In this document: positions 32,576 through 42,243 of the stretch, piece after piece
Layout: every line of letters starts with the position of its first letter
Position numbering within the stretch: the stretch's first letter is position 1
Source: Craterostigma plantagineum
Lineage: Eukaryota > Streptophyta > Magnoliopsida > Lamiales > Linderniaceae
Assembly: GCA_027422505.1 (NCBI GenBank)
Contig: JAPQWV010000002.1
Location: 26,018,501-26,082,500, forward strand
Length of the DNA stretch: 64,000 bases
Direction: 5' to 3'
Program-made: the position numbers and the translations under genes
Notes under the pieces: generated by a model
Seen by the model: the letters and a program-made list of their open reading frames with translations, nothing else
Told to the model about the DNA's origin: nothing
The model's database searches: none

Positions 32576-32969
32576 ATTTTTCTTTTTTCTTTTTAATTTT
32601 TTTAATTAATGTTTGATTAAAGTTTGATTTAGTATATTATTTGATCGAATTATGTATCAAAATCTCCTATATAATTTGTAAGACAATTAAAAAAAACTAC
32701 AACATTTTACAACGAACTTTACTTGTAGTTGTAGTACAAAATTTTAATTAACTAATTACAATACAATACATAAATATAAATTAAATCAACTCCGTCTCCG
32801 TACGGTCCGGTCCGCATCCTCTAGGCAAATTTGAAGTACCTTATATAGGGGCTTTGTCCGAGAAAGACTCCAACAAGTTCAATCGCCGTTTCGCTTAGGC
32901 GGTTGACTTTTTGAAGCCCATCACGGGCTAAGCCACATTTGCAAATCTTTGCAAATCTTGAAGTACCGG

Positions 32970-33215
32970 ACCCGGCAAGTGCTTGTGGGGAAGCAGCGAA
33001 TGATTTCAAGAACGCTGACGAATCAACTATCAAGTACGATCCGTCAACGCATCCTGAAATCACACGTTGCTAAGTTGATTGCACTTGCCAATTTACAGCA
33101 AGTGCAGTGCATGGGAGAAAGCAGCGCATGATCTCAGGAGCCTTAACGAATCAACTATCAATTATGATCCGTCGAAGCATCCGGAGATCACACGTTGCTA
33201 ACTTACTTGCACTGC
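32970..33215. repeat. Two diverged direct copies of about 110 bp inside the hAT element
   Basis: Blocks at about 32980-33090 and 33105-33215 share GAATCAACTATCA, GATCCGTC and ATCACACGTTGCTAA. The interval lies where the transposase C-terminus should be encoded, so duplication may have disrupted that exon. Confidence 0.7.
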
Positions 33216-33337
33216 ACTTACCGAAACCCCTCTTCTTCGTAATCTTCTTCCGTATAAAAAAATGCATAAACATGAGTTACATTATAAGTTTAATTTTAAA
33301 AGAAGAACAAGAAGCAATTATAGAAATATTTACTTAT

Positions 33338-33565
33338 CTTTTTTCGGGCTTCGTCGTGACTCGTCGTTAGGCTTGTTCAAATCAATTAGTACCTGAAAAT
33401 AACATTTCATTAGTAAGCAATATAAACATAATAAATATTTGTACGCAAAAAATATAAGAGTTGGATACTTATCTTTTTCGGGCTTCGTCGTCGTAATAGG
33501 CTTGTATAAATAAATTAGTACCTGAAAATAACAATTCATTAGTTAGTAATATAAACATAATAAAG
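33338..33565. repeat. Second pair of direct repeats inside the hAT element
   Basis: About 95-bp copies at 33338-33436 and 33470-33565 share TCGGGCTTCGTCGT, TTAGTACCTGAAAATAACA and AATATAAACATAATAAA. On the minus strand each has an acceptor-like TTTTCAGGTAC followed by a short open stretch, so a small exon may have been tandemly duplicated. This is speculative. Confidence 0.65.
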
Positions 33566-35315
33566 AGGTCGGGTAATATTTGAGCCATGCGCTTGATCGA
33601 GTACGCTCTGCCAATAAATGATCGACTACCCTGCCCGACGATACCTTCGTATAGTAGCATTCTAGCAGTCTATCCGTACCATCTAAACGCCATCTCGGAT
33701 CCAATATCTTCGCTATGATGAGGTTATCCGATAACTCAAAAAAATATTTGAGCCACTTGGTAGTCATGTTCCCAACGGCCTCACCGACTACTAGATCAAA
33801 CCGAAGCCCGTCGAGTATAATTGCGACTTTAACGCGATCTAACGGAAGTATGGAAGTCGGGTAATATGAACCCGACATCGCCTCGGTGGCGTCGTGAAAT
33901 ACTTGAAGTATCTCACATAAACTGTTGCACGGGTCCCACATCTCTGAAACTAAAACGTACGACAACACTCTGTTTTCGGCAAAGAAGTCGCATAGCTGTG
34001 CCCGATATTCCATCGAACTGTACAACAACTTGTAGGTGGAGTTCCACCTGGTGGGTACGTCTAAACTAAACTTCTTGGCTGGTACATCCTCTCTAGTGCA
34101 GAAACGTTTCCACTTCTTCCACAAAGACGGGTGCCGCATCAGGTAGGTGATTGCATAGCGTATCGACTGCACCTGTTCCTTTAAACTAACTAGCGCGTCT
34201 TGCACACAAAGGTTAAGTATATGGCAAAAACAACGCACGTGTAAAAACCGTCCTCTGACTGACGGCTGACAATACTCCTTCAATCGTTCAATGCTCGCGT
34301 TGTTTGCTCTCGCATTGTCGAACGATACTAAAAAGACTTTGTTGACTATCCTATACTCTGATACGATCGTCCTAAGCTTGATCGCAATGTTTTGCGCCGT
34401 GTGCGCTTCATCGAACTCCCTATATGGGATCAAGCGCTTTTGCATCGTCCACGAATCATCGACCCAGTGGCATGTCACGCCCATGTACGATGAATGTTGC
34501 CAATGATCGCTCCATATATCGGAGCAGATCGACACGTTAGTTCCTAAACTACCTAATAAAGCTACTAAGTCGCGCTTAAGCGCGATTACTGTCTTCCTAG
34601 TATCCCGCGTCGGGGTGCTCCTCGAAACCTTCTTCGCCTGAGGGTTGTATGCGGTTTTGATCCAATGCTCGTAGATCGGATCATCGACAAATCGAAACGG
34701 TAGATGCTTCGCGGCTACGAACTTCGCAACCCGTCACGCAACGTCCTCGTTGTAATGAAACAACGACATTAAGCTTCCGCTCCCGCCGGCGGGTCCCGAC
34801 GCGGACGAATCCGTACCTCCGAACATTTGCTGTTGGTTTTGTGCTATACCTAACTTGGTCGGGTGTTTCGAACGGAGATGGGAATTCATTGACCCATATC
34901 CGCCTCCCTTTCTAAAATTATATTCCTTGGGACAATAGTTACAAATAGCTCTAAATTGGTTGATTATACTAGTAGGTACCTTCTTGAAGTGTACCGCGAA
35001 GACGCCCGACAGTAGCCGCCGGGCGGCGGTTTGCGTAGGCGCTTCGGTCTCCGAATCCGCCTCCTCCGCCTCCGTCCGTTGCGCGGCATGCGAGCTTGCT
35101 CCCGGCGACGGCTCAAACCCGAGGGGCGACTGTTCGAATCCGGGGGCGTACGGGTATGCGTCCTCGTTGAGGTCGTCGTCGAGCACGCCGGCGAGATCCA
35201 ACAACTCGTTCGGGTCGTACTGTTGGTAGTCATCTTGCGACGAACTACCAACGACTTGCTTCCCTTTGCTGGCCCTCGAATGACGAGAACCACGACGGCC
35301 GCGACCACGATCCAT
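33543..35315 (-). pseudogene. BED-type hAT transposase with one in-frame TGA
   Basis: One continuous frame of 591 codons from ATG 35315, interrupted only by TGA at 34734-34736, where CGA would fit. The N-terminal 193 codons are acidic then hold a BED zinc finger (AICNYCPKEYNF...MNSHLRSKHP, C-X2-C and H-X5-H). After the stop come the hAT core blocks: ICSDIWSDHWQHSSYMGVT, FLVSFDNARANNAS, HVRCFCHILNLCVQDAL and DVPTRWNSTYKLL. The frame ends after SSAWLKYYPTSLL, and I find no C-terminal hATC dimerisation block (SESAFS-like). A single C-to-T change could explain the stop. Expressed product, if any, would be truncated. Confidence 0.88.
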
Positions 35316-35399
35316 CTAAAAAACTCTACCAAAATGGTTAGATAGAAAAATGAAAAACCACAACAAAATATACCAAGAGGACAGGCGAGGCAGCGCGGC

Positions 35400-35970
35400 A
35401 CTCGGACTCAGCGGTGTCGGGTGGCGGGGCGGGCCGCGGCGGCGACGGTGGCGCGACTGTGGCCGGCGGTGGTGGTGGTGGCGTGGCGGCGGTGGTGGCG
35501 GTGGTGGTGGACTGGTGGTGCGGTGGTGGGGGGCGCGGCGGTGGCGATCGGGGGCACGGTGGTGGTTGTGGCGTGGCGGCGGAAGTGGTGGTGGACTGGT
35601 AGTGCGGTGGTGGTTGCGCGGCGGAGGTGGGGGCGCGGCGGCGGCGGTGGCGCGGCGGTGGTGGTGCGGCGGAGGTGGGGGAGCGTGAAGTGATGGCAGC
35701 GCCGGCACGGCTGTGCTCGGCGGCGCGGCGGACAGCGTTGGTGGCGCGACGGTGGGAGGGGCCGGGGCGTGGTGGTGGGACTGTGGCGCATGGCGGCGGC
35801 GCGTGGTAGCGGGAGGTTGGTGGGCGGCGGCGGGCGGTAGTGGTGGCCGGTGCGGTGGCGGACTGAGAGTGAGAGATAGAGAGCGAGAGAGATTGAGACT
35901 AAGAGAGAGAGAGCGAGAGAGATAGAGAGCGAGAGAGACTGAGACTAAGAGAGAGAGAGTGAGAGATAGA
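35400..35970. repeat. GGT/GGC-rich low-complexity tract followed by a GA-rich tract in the hAT 5' region
   Basis: 35400-35870 is dominated by GGTGGTGG and GGCGGC runs. 35866-35970 is GAGAGAGA-rich. ORFs on both strands here are Gly/Trp- or Pro/His-only and are not genes. It lies just upstream of the transposase ATG. Confidence 0.85.
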
Positions 35971-36034
35971 GAGTGTGATGGTAGTGTGGTGGGGTGGCGT
36001 GGGGGTTTAATAGAAAAAACCCACTTTGGAGCCG

Positions 36035-36370
36035 TTGTAACCGGCGGTTGGCCAGGCTAACCGGCGGTTGGCCAGGCTAACCGACGGTTGGCCCGGTTAA
36101 CCGCCGGTTACAACGGCTCTTTTCCTTTTTTATTTATTTTTTATTTTTTTAATATTTCAAATGGTGGTATTTTTAAAATTTGAATTTTGAGTTTTTTTTT
36201 TAAAAACCTAACCGCCGGTTAACCATGTAACCGGCGATTGGCGATTGGTCGAAATGACCAACCGCCCCGTAACCGGCAATTTACGGTTGCCGGTTACGGT
36301 TAACCGGCGGTTCCGTAACCGGCGGTTCGCGGCTCCAACCGCCGGTTACGGTTGAATTTGGGCATGTCTA
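36035..36370. repeat. Right subterminal repeats of the hAT element
   Basis: About ten copies of AACCGGCGGTTGGC or AACCGCCGGTTAAC-type motifs in two clusters (36030-36120 and 36205-36360), mirroring the left end. Confidence 0.85.
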
Positions 36371-36378
36371 GTCGCAAG

Positions 36379-37357
36379 TTCCCAATGACAGTGAAGATGT
36401 TGAGGAGGATGTTGACCAAACATTTGAATCGGACTGGGAAACTCCTCTGCCAAGGGGGAGGTTCTACGCTGCAATCAATGAAGAGCTGTGGCCGTCCTTT
36501 AGCCAAAGGGTACTCCGAGTGGAGAGGACGGTAGACGTGGTCAGTTTCCGTCGATATGGCGTTATGTTGTTCTTGGAGTCGAGACACTTCGACAAGACGG
36601 TGACGACGTTTGGGACCTACTTTGATACGGTGGTCCGTGAGGTATTTTCTAACCTTTCCCCTAGCATAAATGATCCGTCTTCTAGGAAGTATGGAAAACT
36701 GTTTTTAAGGGGGAGGTTATATGAATTCTCGGCTGGAGCGGTTAATGAGTATTTAGGCACCCCAAATGTGGATATGGAGGAGACCTTTGATAATAATGAG
36801 GTAGTGTCTTTCTTGACCGGGGGTAGGATAAGAGATTGGGATGGGAATTTTCTGTCAGGTTGTTAACTTCTCTGTACTCCGTGTTGTTCAAAATTGGGAT
36901 TTTTAATTGGTGGCCAACGGCCAATGAAACACGGGTGGCTGAGAATATGGCTCATATTCTGTATACTCTTGGGAAGAATCTACCCTTGAACCTGGGAGAA
37001 TTGGTGCTAGACCAACTAGCCAAGGAGTCCGAGAAGGTGTCACCAGGAATTCTTCCTTTTCCATGCCTGATCTATGGGATGTTGGTCCGTGGAGGATTCG
37101 AGCCGACACGCAAAGATGTGGTGGTGACCGTCAAAATTCCATACTCTGTCTCCTACATGCATCTCTCTTGGCCAAGCAAGGTCGTAGATCTGCCGTGGCG
37201 AGCCCCTGCTGAGAATGTTGAGCAAAATGATGCCTCAACATCGACTTCCCAGTCCGGCCTAGAGCAACAAATTAAGTGTCTCGAGGACACCATTGCTTTT
37301 CTGACTTCTCAGCTGACCATTCTGAAGGATTTGCATTCTTCCCAAAAGGGGGAGTAG
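36379..37357 (+). pseudogene. Copia 3' accessory ORF, C-terminal half (putative plant transposon protein domain)
   Basis: Continues the ORF broken by the hAT element. ORF pieces at 36519-36866 and 36836-37357 overlap in different frames, so one frameshift lies near 36840. The first has FGTYFDTVVREVFSNL and LRGRLYEFSAGAVNEYLG; the second has LYSVLFKIGIFNWWPT and ENMAHILYTLGKNLP, a conserved block found in plant copia and gypsy accessory proteins of unknown role. The end (LEQQIKCLEDTIAFLTSQL) is coiled-coil-like. I know of no defined activity. Confidence 0.75.
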
Positions 37358-37518
37358 AGGCAGAAGTTGGAGAGCAAGAAGAGGCTGGGACGAGCAGACG
37401 TGCAGACGATCAGGCCGAGCAGCAAGGTGCAGATGATCAAGGAGCTAGAGCTGGAACAGAAAAATGAGCTGCAGATAAGGAAGCTAGAGGAGCTGGAAGC
37501 TTCGAGGATGCCGAAACC

Positions 37519-38004
37519 TAGGGATGGCAGTGGGGCGGGGATTCCCCGTCCTCGCGGGGATCCGCCCCGAACGGGGCGGGGAATCCCCGAGTTTTTATCC
37601 CCGCGGGGCGGGGACGGGGAAAGATTTTTCCCTGCGGGGATCCCCGCCCCGTTTTCCGCCCCGCCCCGACTTCTATATATATATATATATTATAATATCT
37701 ATAATATTAAATTATAATTTAAATAATATTACAATAATATTAAATATATATTATATAATATTAAATTAATATAAATAATATATAAAACTATCATTTATAT
37801 AATATTTATAATGAAAATATAATTAAATTTATATATTATATTAAAAATATTAATTTTTTAAAAAAAATTGAATCCTCGCGGGGAATCCGATCCCCGCGGG
37901 GATCCGGTGGGGACGGGGACGGGGACAATTTTGTCCCCGAAAGCCTCGCGGGGTGGGGACGGGGATTAGGTTCCCGCCCCCGCCCCGCCTCGTTGCCAAC
38001 ACTA
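37519..38004. mobile_element. GC-rich hAT-type MITE
   Basis: 486 bp with related ends: TAGGGATGGCAGTGGGGCGG on the left and, reverse-complemented, TAGTGTTGGCAACGAGGCGG on the right. Flanks CCGAAACC (37511-37518) and CCGAGACC (38005-38012) form an 8-bp target duplication with one mismatch. Both arms are packed with GGGGCGGGGA and CCCCGCGGGGA palindromes; the middle (37675-37870) is pure AT. It has no coding capacity. Confidence 0.88.
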
Positions 38005-38341
38005 CCGAGACCTCAATCGAAAGTCGGAACATTTAGACTTCGGTTGAGAATGGGTATTTTGTGCATGCGATTTTCGGGTTTTTATTTGCATGCCTGACTT
38101 CTTTTATCTTGTTTGCACTTGTTTATTTTTCTTTGGACCAATGTCATTTTATTTTGCAGATGTTTTTATTTTCAGGACCTCCAAGGCGTGTACTTTTTTT
38201 TAGTACTTTGAATAGTGTTTAGTGTCATTCTGTTTTTCGTCTAACTCTAACCATGTTTGTCTTTTTTTTGGTTGAGTAGATCTGGCTTTCAGGGGGAGTT
38301 TCACGTTGACTAACTTCTGCATTGGTTTTGGGAAGAAAGAT
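38005..38341 (+). other. 3' non-coding end of the decayed copia element
   Basis: Follows the MITE and runs to the polypurine tract. T-rich, no ORF. Confidence 0.6.
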
Positions 38342-38355
38342 AAAAAGGGGGAGAT
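38342..38355 (+). other. Polypurine tract of the decayed copia element
   Basis: AAAAAGGGGGAGAT directly precedes the 3' LTR at 38356. Confidence 0.88.
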
Positions 38356-39154
38356 TGTTAATGTTGAGCTTTCAACAGAATCAATGTTGGGGTAACATTC
38401 TAGTCAAATCTGTTGATCGAGAATGTTCCCTATCTCAGTTTTATCTTTCATGCCAAAACTTATTTTATTAATGGCGTGACATTTTTCTAGGATTGTGCAG
38501 GATATATTTAAGGGATGGAATGGATCAAACCGCGTGAAAGAAGTGTGCATAAACTAGAGCGAAAATTGGAAAGGAGCATAATAAAAATAGGAGACTTGGA
38601 GCTCAAGTGACGACCGAGCCTTTGGAGCTGACCAAGTCGAGCTCTAACGCTTAGTAACGGACCAAATACACTTAGTGGACGTTAGTGGATGTTAGTGGGA
38701 GTTAGTGGACGTTACCAAGTCGCCCCAAAGTCGAAGACATATAAAAAGGGACTTCACTTAACCGTTTCAAGTACGGAACTTACAACGAGCGAAATCGAGA
38801 GTATCTTTGAGCGAGTATCATCTCTTTAGAGAGTTTTCTTTTAGTCTAGCTTTTCAAAGGTCGAAAGATCTTGTGGTTTGCAGAATCTTTTTGATTCGTG
38901 CTAGACATGTTTTTGACTATCCTTTTTGATAGTTTGTAATCCATCTTTATAGTGGAGTTTTGCGCCTTGAGGCACGCAGCAAGTTGTTTGACTTGCTGCA
39001 TAAAATCATCTCTTGTATTAGTTTCGTTTTATCACTAAGTTATCATCATTTCCGCTGTGCATTTCTAAGTGAGTGTAGTGTTAGCCCAACATCACGTCCA
39101 CCATCAGTTTACAACTTAGTGTGTTGTACATCCATTGTGAGGGGACCCCCTTCA
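38356..39154 (+). repeat. 3' LTR of the decayed copia element
   Basis: 799 bp, starts TGTTAATGTTGAGC and ends ACCCCCTTCA. It differs from the 5' LTR by numerous substitutions and small indels, in keeping with the decayed coding region. Confidence 0.93.
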
Positions 39155-39508
39155 ATATCCATTGAATAGCATTTCATTATTTTATTGGTAAAGTGCTCAT
39201 TTCTTGACTAAATAAATTGTAGTGCTTCCTGCTGCTGCACTATACTTTATCCCATCAGCTTCGAATATTCATGGATATCGGAAAAATTGTGCTTCTTGAT
39301 ATCTATAAAAAAAAATTATTTTGATGCCTATAATAATATTATTTTTCAAAGCGTGTTTTCTTGAATTGAGAAATAATATAAATAAATTGTGTTGTCACTC
39401 GTCACTTATGATCGAGAAATATAATCGAGTCAGAATGTTGCAGGAGATCTCAGAGTGGCAAAGAAAGTTAGGAGTTTGTCACTTTCGATGGTTAGAATGT
39501 AATAAGAC
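39155..39508. other. Intergenic, no gene seen
   Basis: AT-rich sequence between the copia element and the TIR element. Nothing further recognised. Confidence 0.6.
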
Positions 39509-40739
39509 ATGGGTAAATTCCTTATCAGTACCTTTCGAGTTTTAAACTTCCTTATCAGTACCTCAAGTAAAAAATCTTCCTTTTCAGTACCCATCTGCGA
39601 AAACGTTGTGTAATTAATACCTCAAACATTGAATGGACGAAAATGACCTTTTCCTGAAATTAAATTGGATATTGATTTGATTATTATACCAACTGTTATC
39701 CTAATTATACCAACTGTTATCATTATTATACCAATTGGTATAGTGTACAACTCTTTTGATATAATTACGACAACAGTTGGTATAATTTCTACAATTTCCG
39801 GTATAATTTCAAAATCAGTTGGTATATATATCCAATTTCGCTGTATAAAATTATAATAACGTTATTTATTGGTTTAAGCAAAATAGTGGTATAATTTCTA
39901 CAATTTCTAGTATAATTTCAAAATCAGTTGGTACAAATGTCCAATTTCGAGGTATAAAATTATAATAACGTTAATTAACCAACTGCTTTGATTATTATAC
40001 CAACTGTTATTCTAATTATACCAACGGTTATCGTTATTATACCAACTGATATAGTGTACAATTCTATTGGTATAATTACGATCTACAATTTCTGCTATGA
40101 TTTCAAAATCAGTTGGTATAAATGTCTAATTTCACTGTGTAAAATTATAATAACGTTATTTATTGATAAGATAACCAAAACATATGGTTTAATTTCTACA
40201 ATTTCTGGTATAATTTCAAATCAGTTTATTAAATGCCCAAATTTCGCTGTATAAAATTATAATAACGTTAATTACTGGTACGGTGACCAAAACATATGGT
40301 AAAATTTCTACAATTTCTGGTATAATTTCAAAATCAGTTGGTATAAATATCCAATTTCAATGTATAAAATTATAATAACGTTATTTACTAGTACGATAAC
40401 TAAAACAGATGGTATAATTTTTACAATCTAGTATAATTTCAAAATCAGTTGGTTAAATGTCCAAATTTCGATGTATAAAATTATAATAAAGTTATTTACT
40501 GGTACGATAACCAAAACTTGGTATAATTTCTATAATTTCTGGTATAATTTCAAAATCAGTTGGTATAAATGTCCAATTTGAAGTGTGAGACAGGGGCATT
40601 TTCGACTTTTAATCCTGAAAAGACCTTTTAAGGTACTGAACATGAGGAAATTTTCAAATGGGTACTTATAAGGAAGAAATAATTCAAGGGGTATTTAAGA
40701 GAAATTTGAAAACTCAAAAGGTATAAGGAACTAACCCAT
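39509..40739. mobile_element. Candidate non-autonomous TIR DNA transposon with an internal minisatellite
   Basis: The left end ATGGGTAAATTCCTTATCAG and the reverse complement of the right end ATGGGTTAGTTCCTTATACC are alike over about 33 bp, including a shared CTTT(C/T)GAGTTTT block. Inside, a unit of about 115 bp with GGTATAATTTC, AATTTCTGGTATAATTTCAA and AATTATAATAACGTTA is repeated about six times (39730-40590). No transposase ORF. I could not define a convincing target-site duplication, so superfamily is unassigned. Confidence 0.6.
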
Positions 40740-41969
40740 AAAATATTGCATTTGTTTTCATTACAAGTTACAACCGAGGAAGTGCGAGGTGTCAGGTTTC
40801 ATCATGATTTCTTATTATTCAACCTTCGTGAATTAATCTAGTGTAATAAAAAAGAAATAATATGCCAAATGCATCATAGTGAATAATGACTCAGAATGAG
40901 TGACGACTATTTAGCTCAATTTAATAGCAAAGTTGCCTTTAATAGAGATTAGGCAGCTGATCGGAATTAACTATTAACAGAAAACATGCGCCAAGAGATG
41001 AACGAGCGATGACTGAAGAATAGATACTGTGGAATATTCTTGTAACGGATGCACATATAGAGCCGTTTGGGGATCTACTCACACTCATAACTGAAACACG
41101 AGCTTACGCTGTCGTAGGGGGTTTTCTTTCCTGTGTTGGAGATTTTAGAAAGATACAAGTAAAGAAGCGAAAGAAAGTTTCGATTTTTATATGTTTAAAG
41201 AGGTTCGAAAATGGCATGATGCAAGGGATTTGGAGAGTTTCTTCTTGGCCTCTTAAAAATTTGTCCTTTTTGTGTGTGTATGTTGATCGTTGCTTTGATT
41301 TGAGTCAGAAACAAATGGGTCCGAAAAAATTGCTCGACTGAAGAAAACAATTGAGGCGATGGGCTTGTTTTTCTTGATCGGCAGCTCATGGACATGAAGG
41401 GCTTTTTGCTGGTTGGGTTTGAGTAAAAGCTGAAAGCAGGTCAGTTTACTTCGCTTCATGTTTTCTTTCTTTTTTCTCTGTCACGCTGATATTGTTCTTT
41501 CAGTTTTTTCGATTGTGTGTATCTTGACTTAAATAATGTTTCTTTTCTATACTGCCTGATGATGATGGGTTCTATTGGGGTGGTTTCAATTTGAACCGTA
41601 TCAGTTGTATGCGTATAACGTGTGTGAATAATATGAAAGAAAGAATTTGACAAACTTGTCTGATTCAGTTAATTGATGAAACTCGTCTAAAGCATGTGCA
41701 ATGATGTTGGGGTCAAAATCCTCCCTTGTTTTCTGAAATTATGATACTCTTATGCACCTTTGAAAAGTTTACACTTATGTATGGATGCACTTAACTGCTC
41801 TAGTTGTTCATTCACTTGCAGGGCTTGTCACGGTGCATTACGAACAATGTCGACGCCTGACTTGCAAAACATTAACGATTCAGAATCAAGCTTCTTATTT
41901 TCAGAAACTTCATTAGCATCGTCAAACGATCCTTGGCCTTCACCTTCTTAGATGTACCTAAAAATACTC
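40740..41969 (+). promoter_or_regulatory. Upstream region and 5' leader of the intact PHO2-like gene
   Basis: No other gene here. From 41643 the sequence is shared with the truncated copy. A likely leader intron ends at CACTTGCAG (41821), also conserved in the copy (about 13109); a candidate donor is the AG-GTCAGT at about 41437. I assign no TATA box or start site. Confidence 0.5.
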
Positions 41970-41990
41970 GCAGGCAAATCCCCTTTGCCA
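41970..41990 (+). promoter_or_regulatory. miR399-like target site A, intact PHO2 (divergent)
   Basis: GGCAAATCCCCTTTGCCA core, with mismatches at the 5' end, the centre and near the 3' end compared with the miR399 complement. Confidence 0.55.
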
Positions 41991-42063
41991 AAGTTTTAGC
42001 TCCTCTTTTTATCTTCTTGAAAGTCATCGTTCCTTCCTATAGGTGGATCTTTGTGGTCCATTC

Positions 42064-42084
42064 TTGGGCAAACCCCCTTTGGCA
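42064..42084 (+). promoter_or_regulatory. miR399-like target site B, intact PHO2 (empty copia site)
   Basis: TTGGGCAAACCCCCTTTGGC-A. Its terminal GGCA plus T (42081-42085) is the unduplicated form of the GGCAT that flanks the copia element in the other copy. Confidence 0.8.
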
Positions 42085-42093
42085 TTCCCTTCA

Positions 42094-42114
42094 GCGGGCA
42101 AATCTTCTTTGGCA
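42094..42114 (+). promoter_or_regulatory. miR399-like target site C, intact PHO2
   Basis: GGGCAAATCTTCTTTGGCA; single mismatch in the core. Starts 9 nt after site B ends. Confidence 0.82.
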
Positions 42115-42146
42115 TCTCTGAGTCGAAAGACTCGCTCTATCGCCCC

Positions 42147-42167
42147 ACGGGCAAACCTCCTTTGGCA
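42147..42167 (+). promoter_or_regulatory. miR399-like target site D, intact PHO2
   Basis: ACGGGCAAACCTCCTTTGGC-A; close to the canonical complement. 76 nt upstream of the ATG. Confidence 0.82.
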
Positions 42168-42243
42168 TATCATCTCCACTCTTTGTTGGAGATTCTCCTT
42201 TTTTTTTTGTTGTTTCGCAAGAAAAGAGGCGCGCACAATCTCG

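Larger units (their letters stand above)
32405..36370 (-). mobile_element. hAT transposon with GC-rich subterminal repeat arrays
   Basis: A 3966-bp element with short terminal inverted repeats TAGAGATGCCCAA and TAGACATGCCCAA (12 of 13 matched). A perfect 8-bp target duplication GTCGCAAG lies at 32397-32404 and 36371-36378. Both ends carry dense clusters of AACCGCCGGTTA-type palindromic motifs. The minus strand encodes a BED-finger hAT transposase with one in-frame stop and no visible C-terminal dimerisation domain, so this copy is probably inactive. Confidence 0.95.
24871..39154 (+). mobile_element. Decayed 14.3-kb Ty1/copia element with a 3' accessory ORF and nested DNA transposons
   Basis: LTRs of 800 bp (24871-25670) and 799 bp (38356-39154) flank gag-pol (25724-30416) and a 3' accessory ORF (31542-32396 and 36379-37357). 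A hAT transposon (32405-36370) and a GC-rich MITE (37519-38004) are nested in the 3' part. Flanks are ATATA on the left and ATATC on the right, a 4-of-5 target duplication. The gag sequence (KVPVLDGSNYAYWKVRVR) and long 3' ORF suggest the SIRE-like lineage. Many stops and frameshifts show it is old. Confidence 0.93.

Noticed and set aside
35350..35810. Several ORFs of 60-130 residues on both strands
   Set aside because: They translate GGT/GGC-rich low-complexity DNA into poly-Gly/Trp or poly-Pro/His and exist in every frame.
42043..42243. N-terminal extension of the PHO2-like ORF by 67 residues
   Set aside because: The frame is open by chance through the miR399 sites; the ATG at 42244 matches the conserved start and the copy's ATG at 18144.
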